In this document: in pieces, positions 55,521 through 64,000 of the stretch
Numbering within the stretch: the first letter of the stretch is position 1
Layout of the letters: each line of letters starts with the position of its first letter
From: Oreohelix idahoensis
Taxonomy: Eukaryota > Mollusca > Gastropoda > Stylommatophora > Oreohelicidae
DNA: 64,000 nucleotides
Direction of reading: 5' to 3'
Assembly (NCBI GenBank): GCA_024509875.1
Contig: JAMPIV010005033.1
Location: 124,001 to 188,000 of the forward strand
Program-made: the position numbers and the translations under genes
The notes under the pieces: generated by a model
What the model was told of the DNA's origin: nothing
What the model saw: only the letters and a program-made list of their open reading frames with translations
Databases searched by the model: none

Positions 55521-56695
55521 CCTAGGCCAGTCCCAAGCCAGGCTGAAAAAGGAGGAGGGCAGCCTGCATGGAATCTGTAAGGAGACAGCCTTTCCACCAG
55601 GCAAAGGCACAGCAGGCCAATCACCTGTTTGCTTTAAACCATAATTACGCAAACTACAAGAGAGAAAACTGGACTGATTCTAAAGGTGATGAACTGGAAC
55701 GGACTACGGACTATGACTTATGGAAATTGGAACACAAGAAGTATAAATGGGAAAGAAGAGGAGCTGGTGGAAGAGATGAGGAAAGCAAAACTAGAAATCC
55801 TGGCTATAATGGAAACAAAGAAAAAGGGACAAGGATTCGTGGATCTTGATGGCAACACGCTGCTCTACAATGGTGTACCCACATCTGAAAGAGTTAAAGG
55901 GGGCATTGGTTGCATTGTGGCAAAAAACCCCATAAATAGTATCAAGGGATGGAACTTTGGTCATAGTGTATGCTCCAAATTAGGATGAGAGAGCAGAGAT
56001 CAAGGAGGAATTCTCCAAGCTGCTTCAAAGGACAGTGGATGACTGACTAGATGAAATTATCATGCTTGGAGATTTCAATGCCAGAGTTGGAAATGACCAT
56101 GCTAGATGGGGTGGAGTTAGGGGAAGATATGGAGAAGATACTCTCAATGACAATGGAAAGCAACTCCTTAGATTCTGCAGTGAGCAGAATCTGATCATTA
56201 CAAACACAAAGTTCCCCCATAAGCGCATACATGCAAATACTAGATGTGAACCAACAAGGAATGAGAAGTCAGTGATCGACTATGTCATAGTTAGGAGGAG
56301 CTCATTCAAGTATGTCCGGAATGCTAGAGTCTGGAGGGGGCCAGAGATTGGAAGTGATCACTACCTGCTTACAATCAAAAGAACAACTGAAAGAGTTTCT
56401 CAGCCTAGGAGCTGCCCAACATCATGCAAGAAACTAAGTAAATGAATGGGAGAAATGAGCATTAAGACCTACAAGCTGAGAGAGCCAGAAATTAGGCAGA
56501 TATCAGGGGCTTATTGCTACAGTGGTGAGAAACACAGAACAACCTGATGACTTGGAAACCCTCTGGCTTAAATTCAAGGACATCATAAAGACAGCTGCTG
56601 CAGAAGCATGTGGTTGTCTGACTTGAAAACAAGAGAAAGAGGACACGTTGGTGGACAGAGGAAGTCAAAGAGAAAACAAGAGAGAAGAAAAAGAT
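55521..56695 (+). pseudogene. RTE-type endonuclease region
   Basis: Begins directly after the truncated last finger, with a C- and G-rich leader. Endonuclease motifs in two frames: YGNWNTRSINGKEEELVEEM, ILAIMETKKKGQG (Glu), then after a shift near 55955 [16 protein letters not shown] (Asp, Asn), [12 protein letters not shown] and [11 protein letters not shown] (the terminal Asp-His). A TWWTEEVKEKTR-like linker follows to 56690, where an RTE-A copy is inserted. The family is uncertain (B or C). Stops at 55986 and 56042 make it inactive. Its insertion probably removed the end of the zinc-finger gene. Confidence 0.8.
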
Positions 56696-57328
56696 ACTGT
56701 CAAAAGCCTTTTCAAAATCAACGAAATTAATGTACAGCTGTCTTTCCCATTCTGAGCACTGCTCTTTAATGTTCCTGAGAGTAAATATATGATCTACACA
56801 TCTTCTGTTCTTTCTAAATCCTGCTTGTTCTTTCCTCAGTTTGTGGTCTACTGACTTTGAAATTCTCTGTATAATTATCCTGCCTAGTATTTTGCTGGGA
56901 ACTGAGAGAAGAGTGATTCCTCTCCAATTATTGCAGACTGCAAGATCTCCATTCTTGGGCAGTTTGACAATTATTCCTTTGTTCCACTCCATTGGTGTTG
57001 TCTCTGTTTTCCAGACTTGTGCAAATAGTGGTTTAATAGTTCTGCTGCTAGCTCAGGGTCTGTCTTAAATAGCTCTGCATTTAAGTTATCATGGCAAGGA
57101 GCTTTTCCATTCTTCAACCCTTTGATTGCTGTGATGATTTCTTCTTTTCGTGGAATGTCTGTATTTACTTCTAGATCATTTTCAGCCTCAGGAGCATTCA
57201 GTTGCATCACTGGTGGTTCCTTGTTCAGAGTTTCTCTGAAGTGCTCTGCCCATCTTTTTTCCTGTCCCTCTGCGTCATGATGAGATTTCCTTGCTTATCT
57301 CTTACTAATGTAATATTGTTTGCAAAAA
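56696..57328 (-). mobile_element. RTE-A 5' segment, inverted by twin priming
   Basis: Minus-strand RT from NNITLVRDKQGNLI through LKNGKAPCHDNLNAELF and NNWRGITLLSVPSKILG to FVDFEKAFDS. It joins head to head at 57328/57329 with the sense-oriented 3' segment of the same family. The 5'-most sequence lies at the internal junction, as the twin-priming model of LINE insertion predicts. About 700 bases between the two segments are missing. Confidence 0.85.
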
Positions 57329-57508
57329 AATTCACCGAATCTTTTGGCCGAATACCATCACAAACCAAGATCTGCTTACTCAGAGCAAGCAAGAGGACAT
57401 GCACACCATCATAGCTGGCAGACGCTGGAGCTGGGTTGGCCATGTCCTCAGAAGAGACCCCGATGCCATCACAAGAACAGCTATGCTTTGGACCCCTGAA
57501 GGAAAATG
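57329..57508 (+). mobile_element. RTE-A 3' segment, first part
   Basis: A sense-oriented C-terminal region (KIHRIFWPN-like, EDMHTIIAGRRWSWVGHVL, DPDAITRTAMLWTPEGK) interrupted at 57509 by the CAGGGTTC transposon. It continues at 62351. Confidence 0.88.
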
Positions 57509-57796
57509 CAGGGTTCGTAGCGACCTTGAAAAACCTTGAAAAACCTGGAAAACGAAAAAAAAAATTCCAGGCCTTGAAAAGCCTGGAAAAATGGCTAAAA
57601 GCCTTGAATTTTCCGCGTCGGACCTGGAAGAAAATTACAAATCGGAAGTCTTACGCTTTTTGTCCATTTCTCTGTTATTGATGGTATTTTTCGTTAAACT
57701 TCAGTTACCATAGAATTTTTACTTCCATTTGCGCACTAAATCCATTTCCAGACGTTTTCGGGAGTTTGCGTTTTCGGAGGTTTGCGTTTATGACAT

Positions 57797-58052
57797 GTTC
57801 GACCAAAAATGGCGGCCAAACCCGTATCGCTGGAAAAAGGACGCAATCGCGACTTTCAAAATTAGCTACAAATACAGTAGCACATATTTGTATGTAAGGT
57901 CCTTTTTCCAGCGATACGGGTTCAGCACCCGTATCGCTGGAAAAAGGACCTTAGATACAAATATGTGCTACTGTATTTGTAGCTTACTTTGAAAGACGCG
58001 ATTGCGTCCTTTTTCCAGCGATACGGGTTTGGTTGCCATTTTCGGTCGAACC
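57797..58052. repeat. 256-bp near-perfect palindrome
   Basis: Two arms of about 120 bases meet near 57925, with few mismatches. Four copies of CCCGTATCGCTGGAAAAAGG lie in alternating orientation at the tips and centre. The arms extend through AAACCCG/CGGGTTT to TTCGACC/GGTCGAA at the outside. The RNA or single strand would form a very long hairpin. It lies in the 5' noncoding part of the CAGGGTTC transposon. Confidence 0.95.
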
Positions 58053-58184
58053 TTAGTTGTCGTCACTCTACTATAGGCCTAGCGTCTGTAGTCTGTTCAT
58101 TTGAATGAAACATCGCCACCTTTTAAAGTCGAGACTTTGACATTTTGACAGCATCCTTCACTCTTCAATTTATTTTTTAGAAAC

Positions 58185-58409
58185 ATGCCCGGTTGTAACT
58201 TTCAGCATTCATGGCTAGAAATGCCAAGTTATAAAACATGGATAGCGCCTGGAAAAACTGCAAATTACGCAAGTTGCACCATGTGTAAAAAAGAAATATG
58301 TTTGACCTTCATTTGAGAAAGTGCAGTAAAGTCGCATGTTACTGGAAAAAAACACCAACAACTTGTCTCTGCACATTCAAGTTGTATTAAATCGTTCATT
58401 TCAACTGAG
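58185..58409 (+). pseudogene. Transposase exon 1, BED-like zinc finger
   Basis: The acceptor TATTTTTTAG lies just before ATG, and the donor GTAAGT follows GAG. The frame gives MPGCNFQHSWLEMPSYKTWI, APGKTANYASCTMC and, after one TGA, KSHVTGKKHQQLVSAHSSC. C-x2-C and H-x5-H form a BED-like DNA-binding finger. It precedes the catalytic part and would bind the transposon ends. One nonsense codon disables it. Confidence 0.72.
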
Positions 58410-58734
58410 GTAAGTGATAAATTTATTTATCTCATTTATAAAACATATTTAAATAAGTCCAATTTATAGATAGGCCTACTGTATTTGCGTCTTTAATTTA
58501 CAATATATTTAGGCTACAGTTTTACTTTTAACCATGGCCAAAATTTATAGGCTTGGTGTTTGAATGAAATTTCTTAGTTTACAACTGTTTACGGGAACAT
58601 CTTTGACACAGTTTAAGATTGTCAGGAATAGAAATTGATGGCGATTCCATATCATATACCCTGTTATCAGACCCATGTCCCACTGTTCATTCTTTGGAAA
58701 TAAATATATTTTGAATGATTTTTTTCTTAATGAC

Positions 58735-59215
58735 AGCCTAAAGGGACATATCTCGTTCAACTTCTGAAGGGTTAGGGGCCTATAATTAGGATAGGCCTAC
58801 ATGTTTTCAATTCCAGATAACATGAATAACAACCGCTGATTCATGAAAGTGCCATAACTTATGTTAAATCACTGTAGGGCCTAATTAGGATGCATGAAAA
58901 TTAGACTACCAAATTTGTGCATAGTATAGGCCTATGTTATTTTAAAAATAAATAGGTAAATAAGTAAAATTAAATAAAATTTTTAAAAATATCTAAACAA
59001 ACAAACGAGATAAAACAAAACAAAACCCAACAAAAACACCAAACAAAGATAGTAAAGATGGGGAAGGGGTAAAGACATGCTGTTTCCAGTTAGATATTTA
59101 ACTGATTTTCACATATCCTGTAAGAATATCATCATACCTTCACCCTCCCAATTACTATATATTAACTTTTCTTGTTCTGGTTAAATATTGTTTGTCTTTA
59201 TTATTCATGCGTTTA
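58735..59215. repeat. Repeat block shared with 5405-5795
   Basis: Lies in the intron after transposase exon 1. See 5405-5795 for the shared words. It may be a LINE-G 3' UTR inserted in the intron. Confidence 0.6.
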
Positions 59216-59292
59216 GAACTTTGACTTGGTAAATATACATAGCTTAGGCCTACTCATAAGTTATTTGTGTTCCTTTTATTTTTTTTAAACAG

Positions 59293-59545
59293 AAAAGAAC
59301 ACAACCCCAAGGAGCAGTTTTTCCCTCAGAAATATCAAAACCATCTAACACTACTCCCTCGGACACTACTTCCTCGGACACGTCAAAAACGTCTAACACT
59401 ACTAGGAGACCTACAGAGTGACATCATTTGTGACCAAGGAAGAAACTCTCAGAGCTGAGATTATTTGGACTCTTTTTTCAGTGAAAAGTCACCATAGTTT
59501 TAATTCAAATACAGGAATTAATAAAATTTTTCAGAAAATGTGTCT
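59293..59545 (+). pseudogene. Transposase exon 2
   Basis: The acceptor TTTTAAACAG leads into KRTQPQGAVFPSEISKPS and a Ser/Thr-rich linker. After a frame break at TEstop the reading continues as VTSFVTKEETLRAEIIWTLF and SVKSHHSFNSNTGINKIFQK. Phase 0 fits the end of exon 1. The TLRAEIIWTL..HSFNS motif precedes the catalytic region in related repeated proteins of invertebrates and fish, which I recognise only as a recurrent family. Confidence 0.6.
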
Positions 59546-60625
59546 GTTAGTGCGTGTTTTATACGATGCTCTTTCTGTTAAATATAATACTTAATGTTAC
59601 ACTGTGCTTTCTTATTTTTGAACACTGATGTTACTGGGCTATTCTGTTGATTCTCTAAAAGCTGCCCAGGTTTCCAACACACTCCTTTTTGCGAGTTCCC
59701 AATATGTCAGAGAACTGTTTATTGATGATGACATCCCTGGTTGTTAGGAACAAGTATTATTATGGTGGGTGTGGGTTGTATGTAGATGATGATAAACAAT
59801 GGCTCGTACGAACTAACCCAACAGCCCTGGTACAGTTCCATAATATTTATTAAGACTGGTATATACATTGTAGAAATCAAGTACATGTAGCAAGGATACT
59901 GACTCACCTCCAGGCTGACATTGCCTGTAGGACTCGTGTTCACACACTGACTCTGCACAAACACACACACTAACAGTTACATATAAAGTCCTTTGTGTGG
60001 CATACCTTCCTCGCACACTCATAACACCATCCAGGTGCGATCCACTTATCAGTGGTTGGCGGCATTAAACCTTGCCATCTAGATTCTCTCCGAATCCCAT
60101 CCAGGCGGGAAACCAACAACGCCTGTATTATTTCAATAACGCTACGAAGGCGGGAAACGCGTCGCCTTTCTCCCAGTAGCTCCAGGGGCAGACACTGCAA
60201 CGCCCTATACTGTTCTCCACGAACAGATATAACAATATGGTTCCATCAGGAACACTTCTAGGCCTAAACACTAAGTAGGACCTACACAATATATATATAA
60301 TAACTCCTCACATATTCGAATAATCACATATGTGTTTCTCCAGTCACACAATACGAGCTTCCAGCCCGGCTTCCAAATCACAGACTCCCCCAGTCACGTT
60401 ATACGAGCTCACCGCTCGACTACTAAAAACGGATCCAGCGTACCGCTCGATTGCAAAATCACCAAAATAACTCCAGTTCACTCACATGCTTCTCCCGAGC
60501 GCACACACAAGTCACACCGACATAAAGTCAGACATAAACACCAGCTCAAGTGTTAACAACCTTAGTTCAGTGACCCTTCACCAAAACCACTATCATCATA
60601 CATACTCCTGAAATATGACTTAACA
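59546..60625. other. Intron or inserted LTR-like block
   Basis: A noncoding block separates exon 2 from the catalytic exon. It has TGTTA near 59738 and TGTTAACA near 60557 as possible LTR-like edges, the 14-base word CTGGTACAGTTCCA shared with 39748, AGGCGGGAAAC twice (60104 and 60150) and two diverged units of CAGTCACRYWATACGAGCT (60351 and 60393). A solo LTR is possible, but no target duplication was found. Confidence 0.4.
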
Positions 60626-61184
60626 GTGTCCTGATAGTTCTATTGCCAGACAGTTTGGTCTATCTGAAAGGAAAACTTTCTACCTGGCCTCTTTTGGACT
60701 GGCTCCATATTTCACCTGACTTCTTGAGAGCCAGCTTAGCAAGAACAGTTACATTGTTCTGTTTGATGAAAGCATGAACAAATCAATGCAGCAAAAGCAA
60801 ATGGATTTCCATGTTCGTTTCTGGGATGTGAATGTGATAAAAGCACATTATCTAACATCAAAGTTTCTTGGACATGCTAGAGCTCTTGATATGCAGACTG
60901 CATTTGATGATGCATGCTCATCATTAAATTTAGGACATTTGCTCCAACTGTCCATGGATGGGCCTAATGTAAATTGGTCTTTTCATGACAAAATTAATGT
61001 GCTACTGAACCAGAACTATGGCATAGAACTACTGAATGTTGGAAGCTGTGGGCTGCACAAAGTTCATGGTGCCACAACTGAATATATGTCCATTGATTTG
61101 AAGGTTGTGTTGGGGCAACTTTCAGGGTTGTCAAAGATCTTCTTGATGGATAGGCAACATGGGACATATTTTCTTCTGTGGTAG
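60626..61184 (+). pseudogene. Transposase catalytic exon
   Basis: After an acceptor TTAACAG the frame reads PDSSIARQFGLSERKTFYLA, LAPYFT, a stop, YIVLFDESMNKSMQQKQMDF (candidate first Asp), HVRFWDVNVIKAHYLTSKFL, LLQLSMDGPNVNWSFHD (candidate second Asp) and NVGSCGLHKVHGA (C-x2-H). The D, D and CxxH spacing is reminiscent of hAT transposases. The C-terminal half with the expected third acidic residue is missing because piggyBac-derived sequence takes over near 61200. Confidence 0.65.
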
Positions 61185-61219
61185 TCTTTACTCAGCCTTC
61201 ACCTTTATTTCAAGACCTG

Positions 61220-61838
61220 AAATTCAGATTGGTGCATTTGGAACAGTAGCTGAAAATAGGTAGCATTTTCCTGTAGCACTGAAGAAAAAACAACTCAAAT
61301 TGAAAAAAGACAAATCATCCTGTGTTTTGTGCAACAGAAGATAAGGCATGCCGACAGTCACCTGGCATGATACAAACAGATTTAATCTTATATCTACTGT
61401 TCACTCCAATGATAATATAAACAAGAAACTGTCCTGGTCAATGAGCACATAACTACAACACTGCCAACTCTACAAAAAAAAGATCAAAGCAAAGATCAGG
61501 ATGTCAGTATAACTCTTATTGAACCTGCTATTCTTCTACGCAATGTGACACCATCAAAACCACAGGTCACAACAACACGACTTACTGAGCACCACTTCAT
61601 TGATAAATATGAAAGGGCAAGGTACAAACCAGACTGTAAAGTGTGTAAGGCTGCAGGGAACAGAAGCCAGACTTGCATGTACTGCCCAGATTGCAATGTA
61701 CCTCTATGCCTGATACCCCGCTTCAAGTTATACCACACAATCAAGGATTATCAACGATCCAGACAAAGACTCTTGCAGAGACCTACAGCTACAACTTCAA
61801 CCCCAGTTAATGAAAAAAGCAGCTCAGACTACAACTAG
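61220..61838 (+). pseudogene. piggyBac transposase remnant
   Basis: Pieces in broken frames: FPVALKKKQLKLKKDKSS, VTWHDTNRFNLISTVHSND, then the intact C-terminal Cys-rich zinc domain, DCKVCKAAGNRSQTCMYCPD followed by CNVPLCLIPRFKLYHT, which is diagnostic of piggyBac (PGBD) transposases. The DDD catalytic core is absent. It sits inside the CAGGGTTC transposon, so either it inserted there or the larger element captured it. Confidence 0.82.
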
Positions 61839-62350
61839 AGGTACGTAACTACTCAAACATTTAAAAACGCTCATTGTCAGATGCCACAGACGCAGAATAC
61901 ATTCAAAAAAGACGAACACGAAAAATACATTTTTTTTGGTGCATTTTATTCACAATTTTATTAGCCTTTTATGTTGATATACATGGTTAATCGTTAAATC
62001 AATATGTCAATCAAGCTTATTTTATTCATTACCATCCATGTCACTAACACTTTATTGCACTGACGTTGAACTAATTCACTAAAAACTTGGAAAAGATGTC
62101 TGTTTTTCAATCTTTTATGAATTTTATTTTTAAAAAAACAGTTCTTTTTAAAAAAATCTGCAAACACCATTGGTAATGGGAGACGGTAATGCTCCGGATT
62201 GCTGGTCAGCAAAGTGTTAATTATATCTGAGAAAATTAGATGAGGGAAATATTAGAGTTTCCCATCCTTGAAAATTACATGCTGGACCTGGAAAAACCTG
62301 GAAAAAGCCTGGAAAATGCTTGAAGAAATTTGCTATGAACCCTGAAAATG

Positions 62351-62551
62351 AAAGAGAGCCCAACCAAAAACAACTTGGCAGAGGACTGTGGAGGCTGAGA
62401 TGCAAAAAATGAACCAGAGTTGGGGCACCGTATTAAGGATGGCCGCCGATCGAGCGAAGTGGAATCAATTTGTTGTTGCCCTACAAGACGCCACCAGGCG
62501 TAATGGCCACTGACTGCTTTGACGGTCAGCGGCAAAGGATCAAAGAAGAAA
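62351..62551 (+). mobile_element. RTE-A 3' segment, terminal part
   Basis: Resumes the RTE-A copy after the transposon: TWQRTVEAEMQKMNQSWGT-like C-terminus, WNQFVVALQDATRRNGH, stop, GACGCCACCAGGCGT hairpin and GAA-type tail. Confidence 0.88.
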
Positions 62552-62710
62552 GAAGACTGAAAAGTCAGTTGTGGCAGTACATAACCGTCAATTATTGCAG
62601 TACTTGTTATTTATAATGAAAGTCGCTAATTACAACATTTCTGTTAAGTCCAGATGATCCCCAGTAATATATCTTATGTAGCGCTTTGTAACCCTTTAGT
62701 CTTAGTCCCA

Positions 62711-62915
62711 CACCAGTCCCACACCCCTTTACAGTATCTTAAGTAGCCTCACACCCCTTTACAGTATCTTAAGTAGCCTCACACCCCTTTACAGTATCTT
62801 AAGTAGCCCCACTTCTCTTTACAGTATCTTAAGAAGCCTCACACCCCTTTACAGCATAGTAAGAGCCACTCACATCCCATTACGGCATCTTAATAAGCCT
62901 CACACCCCTTTATCT
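62711..62915 (+). repeat. 30-bp tandem array
   Basis: About seven units of CCTCACACCCCTTTACAGTATCTTAAGTAG-type sequence (period 30, degenerate towards the right end). No coding potential was seen. Confidence 0.92.
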
Positions 62916-63555
62916 TCTAGCTTGCAAAACATGTCAGAATCACAAAGACAGGTATAAAAGTACCTGTTTACACGAAATGAAAACTTATTTTATTTATATA
63001 TTCAGTGTGTGTATTGAGCCCTGAAAATGGGTCATTAGATTTAGAGGTACATTAATTAAATATGCTTGTTGGAGTCATTTCCAGTGCTTGTTCATGCATC
63101 TGTAGACATAATGAACACAATTGTCACCAACATTATAAACTTTATGAAGATGGTTTATATCTTATATAATATATAAATATTCACTGAATTCACAGTGTCA
63201 GTGTTATATTTGGCACAAAATTCATTCTCTGTGTTTATGTTGATATGCCTTCCAAGCTATCTGGCATGTCAGGTTTCACAACCACATTTAAGAAACACTG
63301 CTGTACAGTTAATGGTTGATGCTTTATACTTTGTTGCTTTTGATGCTTTATACTTTGTTGCTGTTCATTTTTTTTTAAATTTTGCATTCTTTGAATTTGT
63401 GTATGACCAAAGTTTGTGTCATTTATTAGATTTTGTTAATTGTGAACATTTATATTAACTAAATTATTTCAGTGTTTTGGTGTATACTAATAAACTGTAT
63501 TACTAATGTTGCCACGTGTTTTGAGAATTGATAGCTGCAGTGGACTTGTATGGGA
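62916..63555. other. No gene recognised
   Basis: AT-rich. A short doubled word TTTTGATGCTTTATACTTTG lies at 63318-63370. The 87-codon frame at 63195-63458 has no motif. Confidence 0.45.
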
Positions 63556-63559
63556 TGTT

Positions 63560-63900
63560 TTAGTTTTATGTCAACCATGACTTTTTCATGTGTTCCAAGG
63601 TCTCCCTCTCTCACCTTAGGGATTACAGAACAAGGACTGCCTGATAATGATGTCAAAAGATTTCATCTTGGTGTGTGTCCTATCCATCTCCAGTGTCATC
63701 TTATCTCTTGTTCCACTGGCACTTGTCTGGTTTTTATCAGTTCCACATTAGTAATCTTATACCACTTCAATCCTTCTAATGTACACAAGTACCCATTTAT
63801 GAAAGTCTGTAGCTTTTTGGTTGTTGTTTTTGTTGTTCATGTTTCAGAGCCATACAACAGGACTGACTTGACATTTCAATTTGGAGATTTTGATTTTTGA
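63560..63900 (-). mobile_element. RTE-C 3' fragment
   Basis: Minus-strand homology to 3480-3811: words for FINGYLCTLEGLKWYK, NVELIKTRQVPVEQ and a GKVRERETL-like end. It is about 340 bases long, frame-broken and without a recognisable tail. Confidence 0.75.
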
Positions 63901-64000
63901 GACTGACTTGATTTCTTTTGAGCTCCATATGTGTATGTTGTTTACTCATCACATTTTAGTTAACAAACACTGTACCAGTATGTCTGCAAAATTCCTGCGG

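Larger units (their letters stand above)
57509..62344 (+). mobile_element. 4.8-kb DNA transposon with CAGGGTTC ends
   Basis: Inserted in an RTE-A copy. The termini are imperfect inverted repeats CAGGGTTCGTAGCGA and CAGGGTTCATAGCAA, followed inward by repeated CCTTGAAAA/CCTGGAAAA subterminal motifs. AAAATG is duplicated at 57503-57508 and 62345-62350 (6 bases; 7 if one terminal base is assigned differently). It encodes a spliced transposase-like protein and contains a large foldback palindrome, an LTR-like block and a piggyBac remnant. The superfamily is uncertain: the protein looks distantly hAT-like, but hAT normally duplicates 8 bases. Confidence 0.85.

Overview
This is eukaryotic, invertebrate-type DNA. 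It has no operons and few genes, and most of the sequence is transposable elements nested in one another. The element mix suggests a marine lophotrochozoan, most likely a mollusc: several RTE-like non-LTR families, I-like LINEs with an RNase H domain, a gypsy-like element whose gag resembles the SCAN-like gags of mollusc elements, and Tc1, pogo and piggyBac remnants beside a large homogeneous C2H2 zinc-finger array. The species assignment is inference.

Host gene. One zinc-finger gene appears to run left to right across most of the window. I can place two homologous 69-nt exons (12030-12098 and 25965-26033, both phase 0), a 79-nt exon (32804-32882) that shifts the phase from 0 to 1, and a large zinc-finger exon starting at 51610 that needs exactly that phase. 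The two 69-nt exons lie in diverged copies of a segmental duplication. The finger exon holds about 31 intact fingers but has at least four frame breaks and is cut off at its 3' end, so it is either a decaying gene or a misassembled repeat. A further copy of its N-terminal region lies inverted at 19258-19454.

Mobile elements. The labels are mine. RTE-A has at least nine copies or fragments, ends in a hairpin plus (GAA)n, and has clear target-site duplications at 8104, 9841 and 23236. RTE-B has five copies and a (TAAG)n tail. RTE-C has four copies. LINE-E (46973-50640, with relatives at 27912-29130 and 42630-42985) carries endonuclease, RT and RNase H. LINE-G is represented by C-terminal tails. 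SINE-D (three copies) and a SINE at 27427-27768 share the hairpin plus (GAA)n 3' end with RTE-A. A gypsy-like element (33443-38335, minus) has integrase upstream of reverse transcriptase. DNA transposons are a Tc1-like element with TIRs (41913-43884), a 4.8-kb element with CAGGGTTC ends (57509-62344), pogo and piggyBac remnants, and a foldback MITE (6507-6736).

Most notable signals. (1) The RTE-A copy at 17115-19147 differs from its sister copies almost only by clustered A-to-G changes on its sense strand, with few changes after a 5' G. This is the pattern expected if its RNA was edited by an ADAR-type deaminase before reverse transcription. (2) The zinc-finger gene model is supported by matching splice phases and by a duplicated exon. 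(3) The gypsy-like element has the pol order PR-IN-RT-RH. (4) The SINEs share a 3' hairpin and tail with the RTE-A family.
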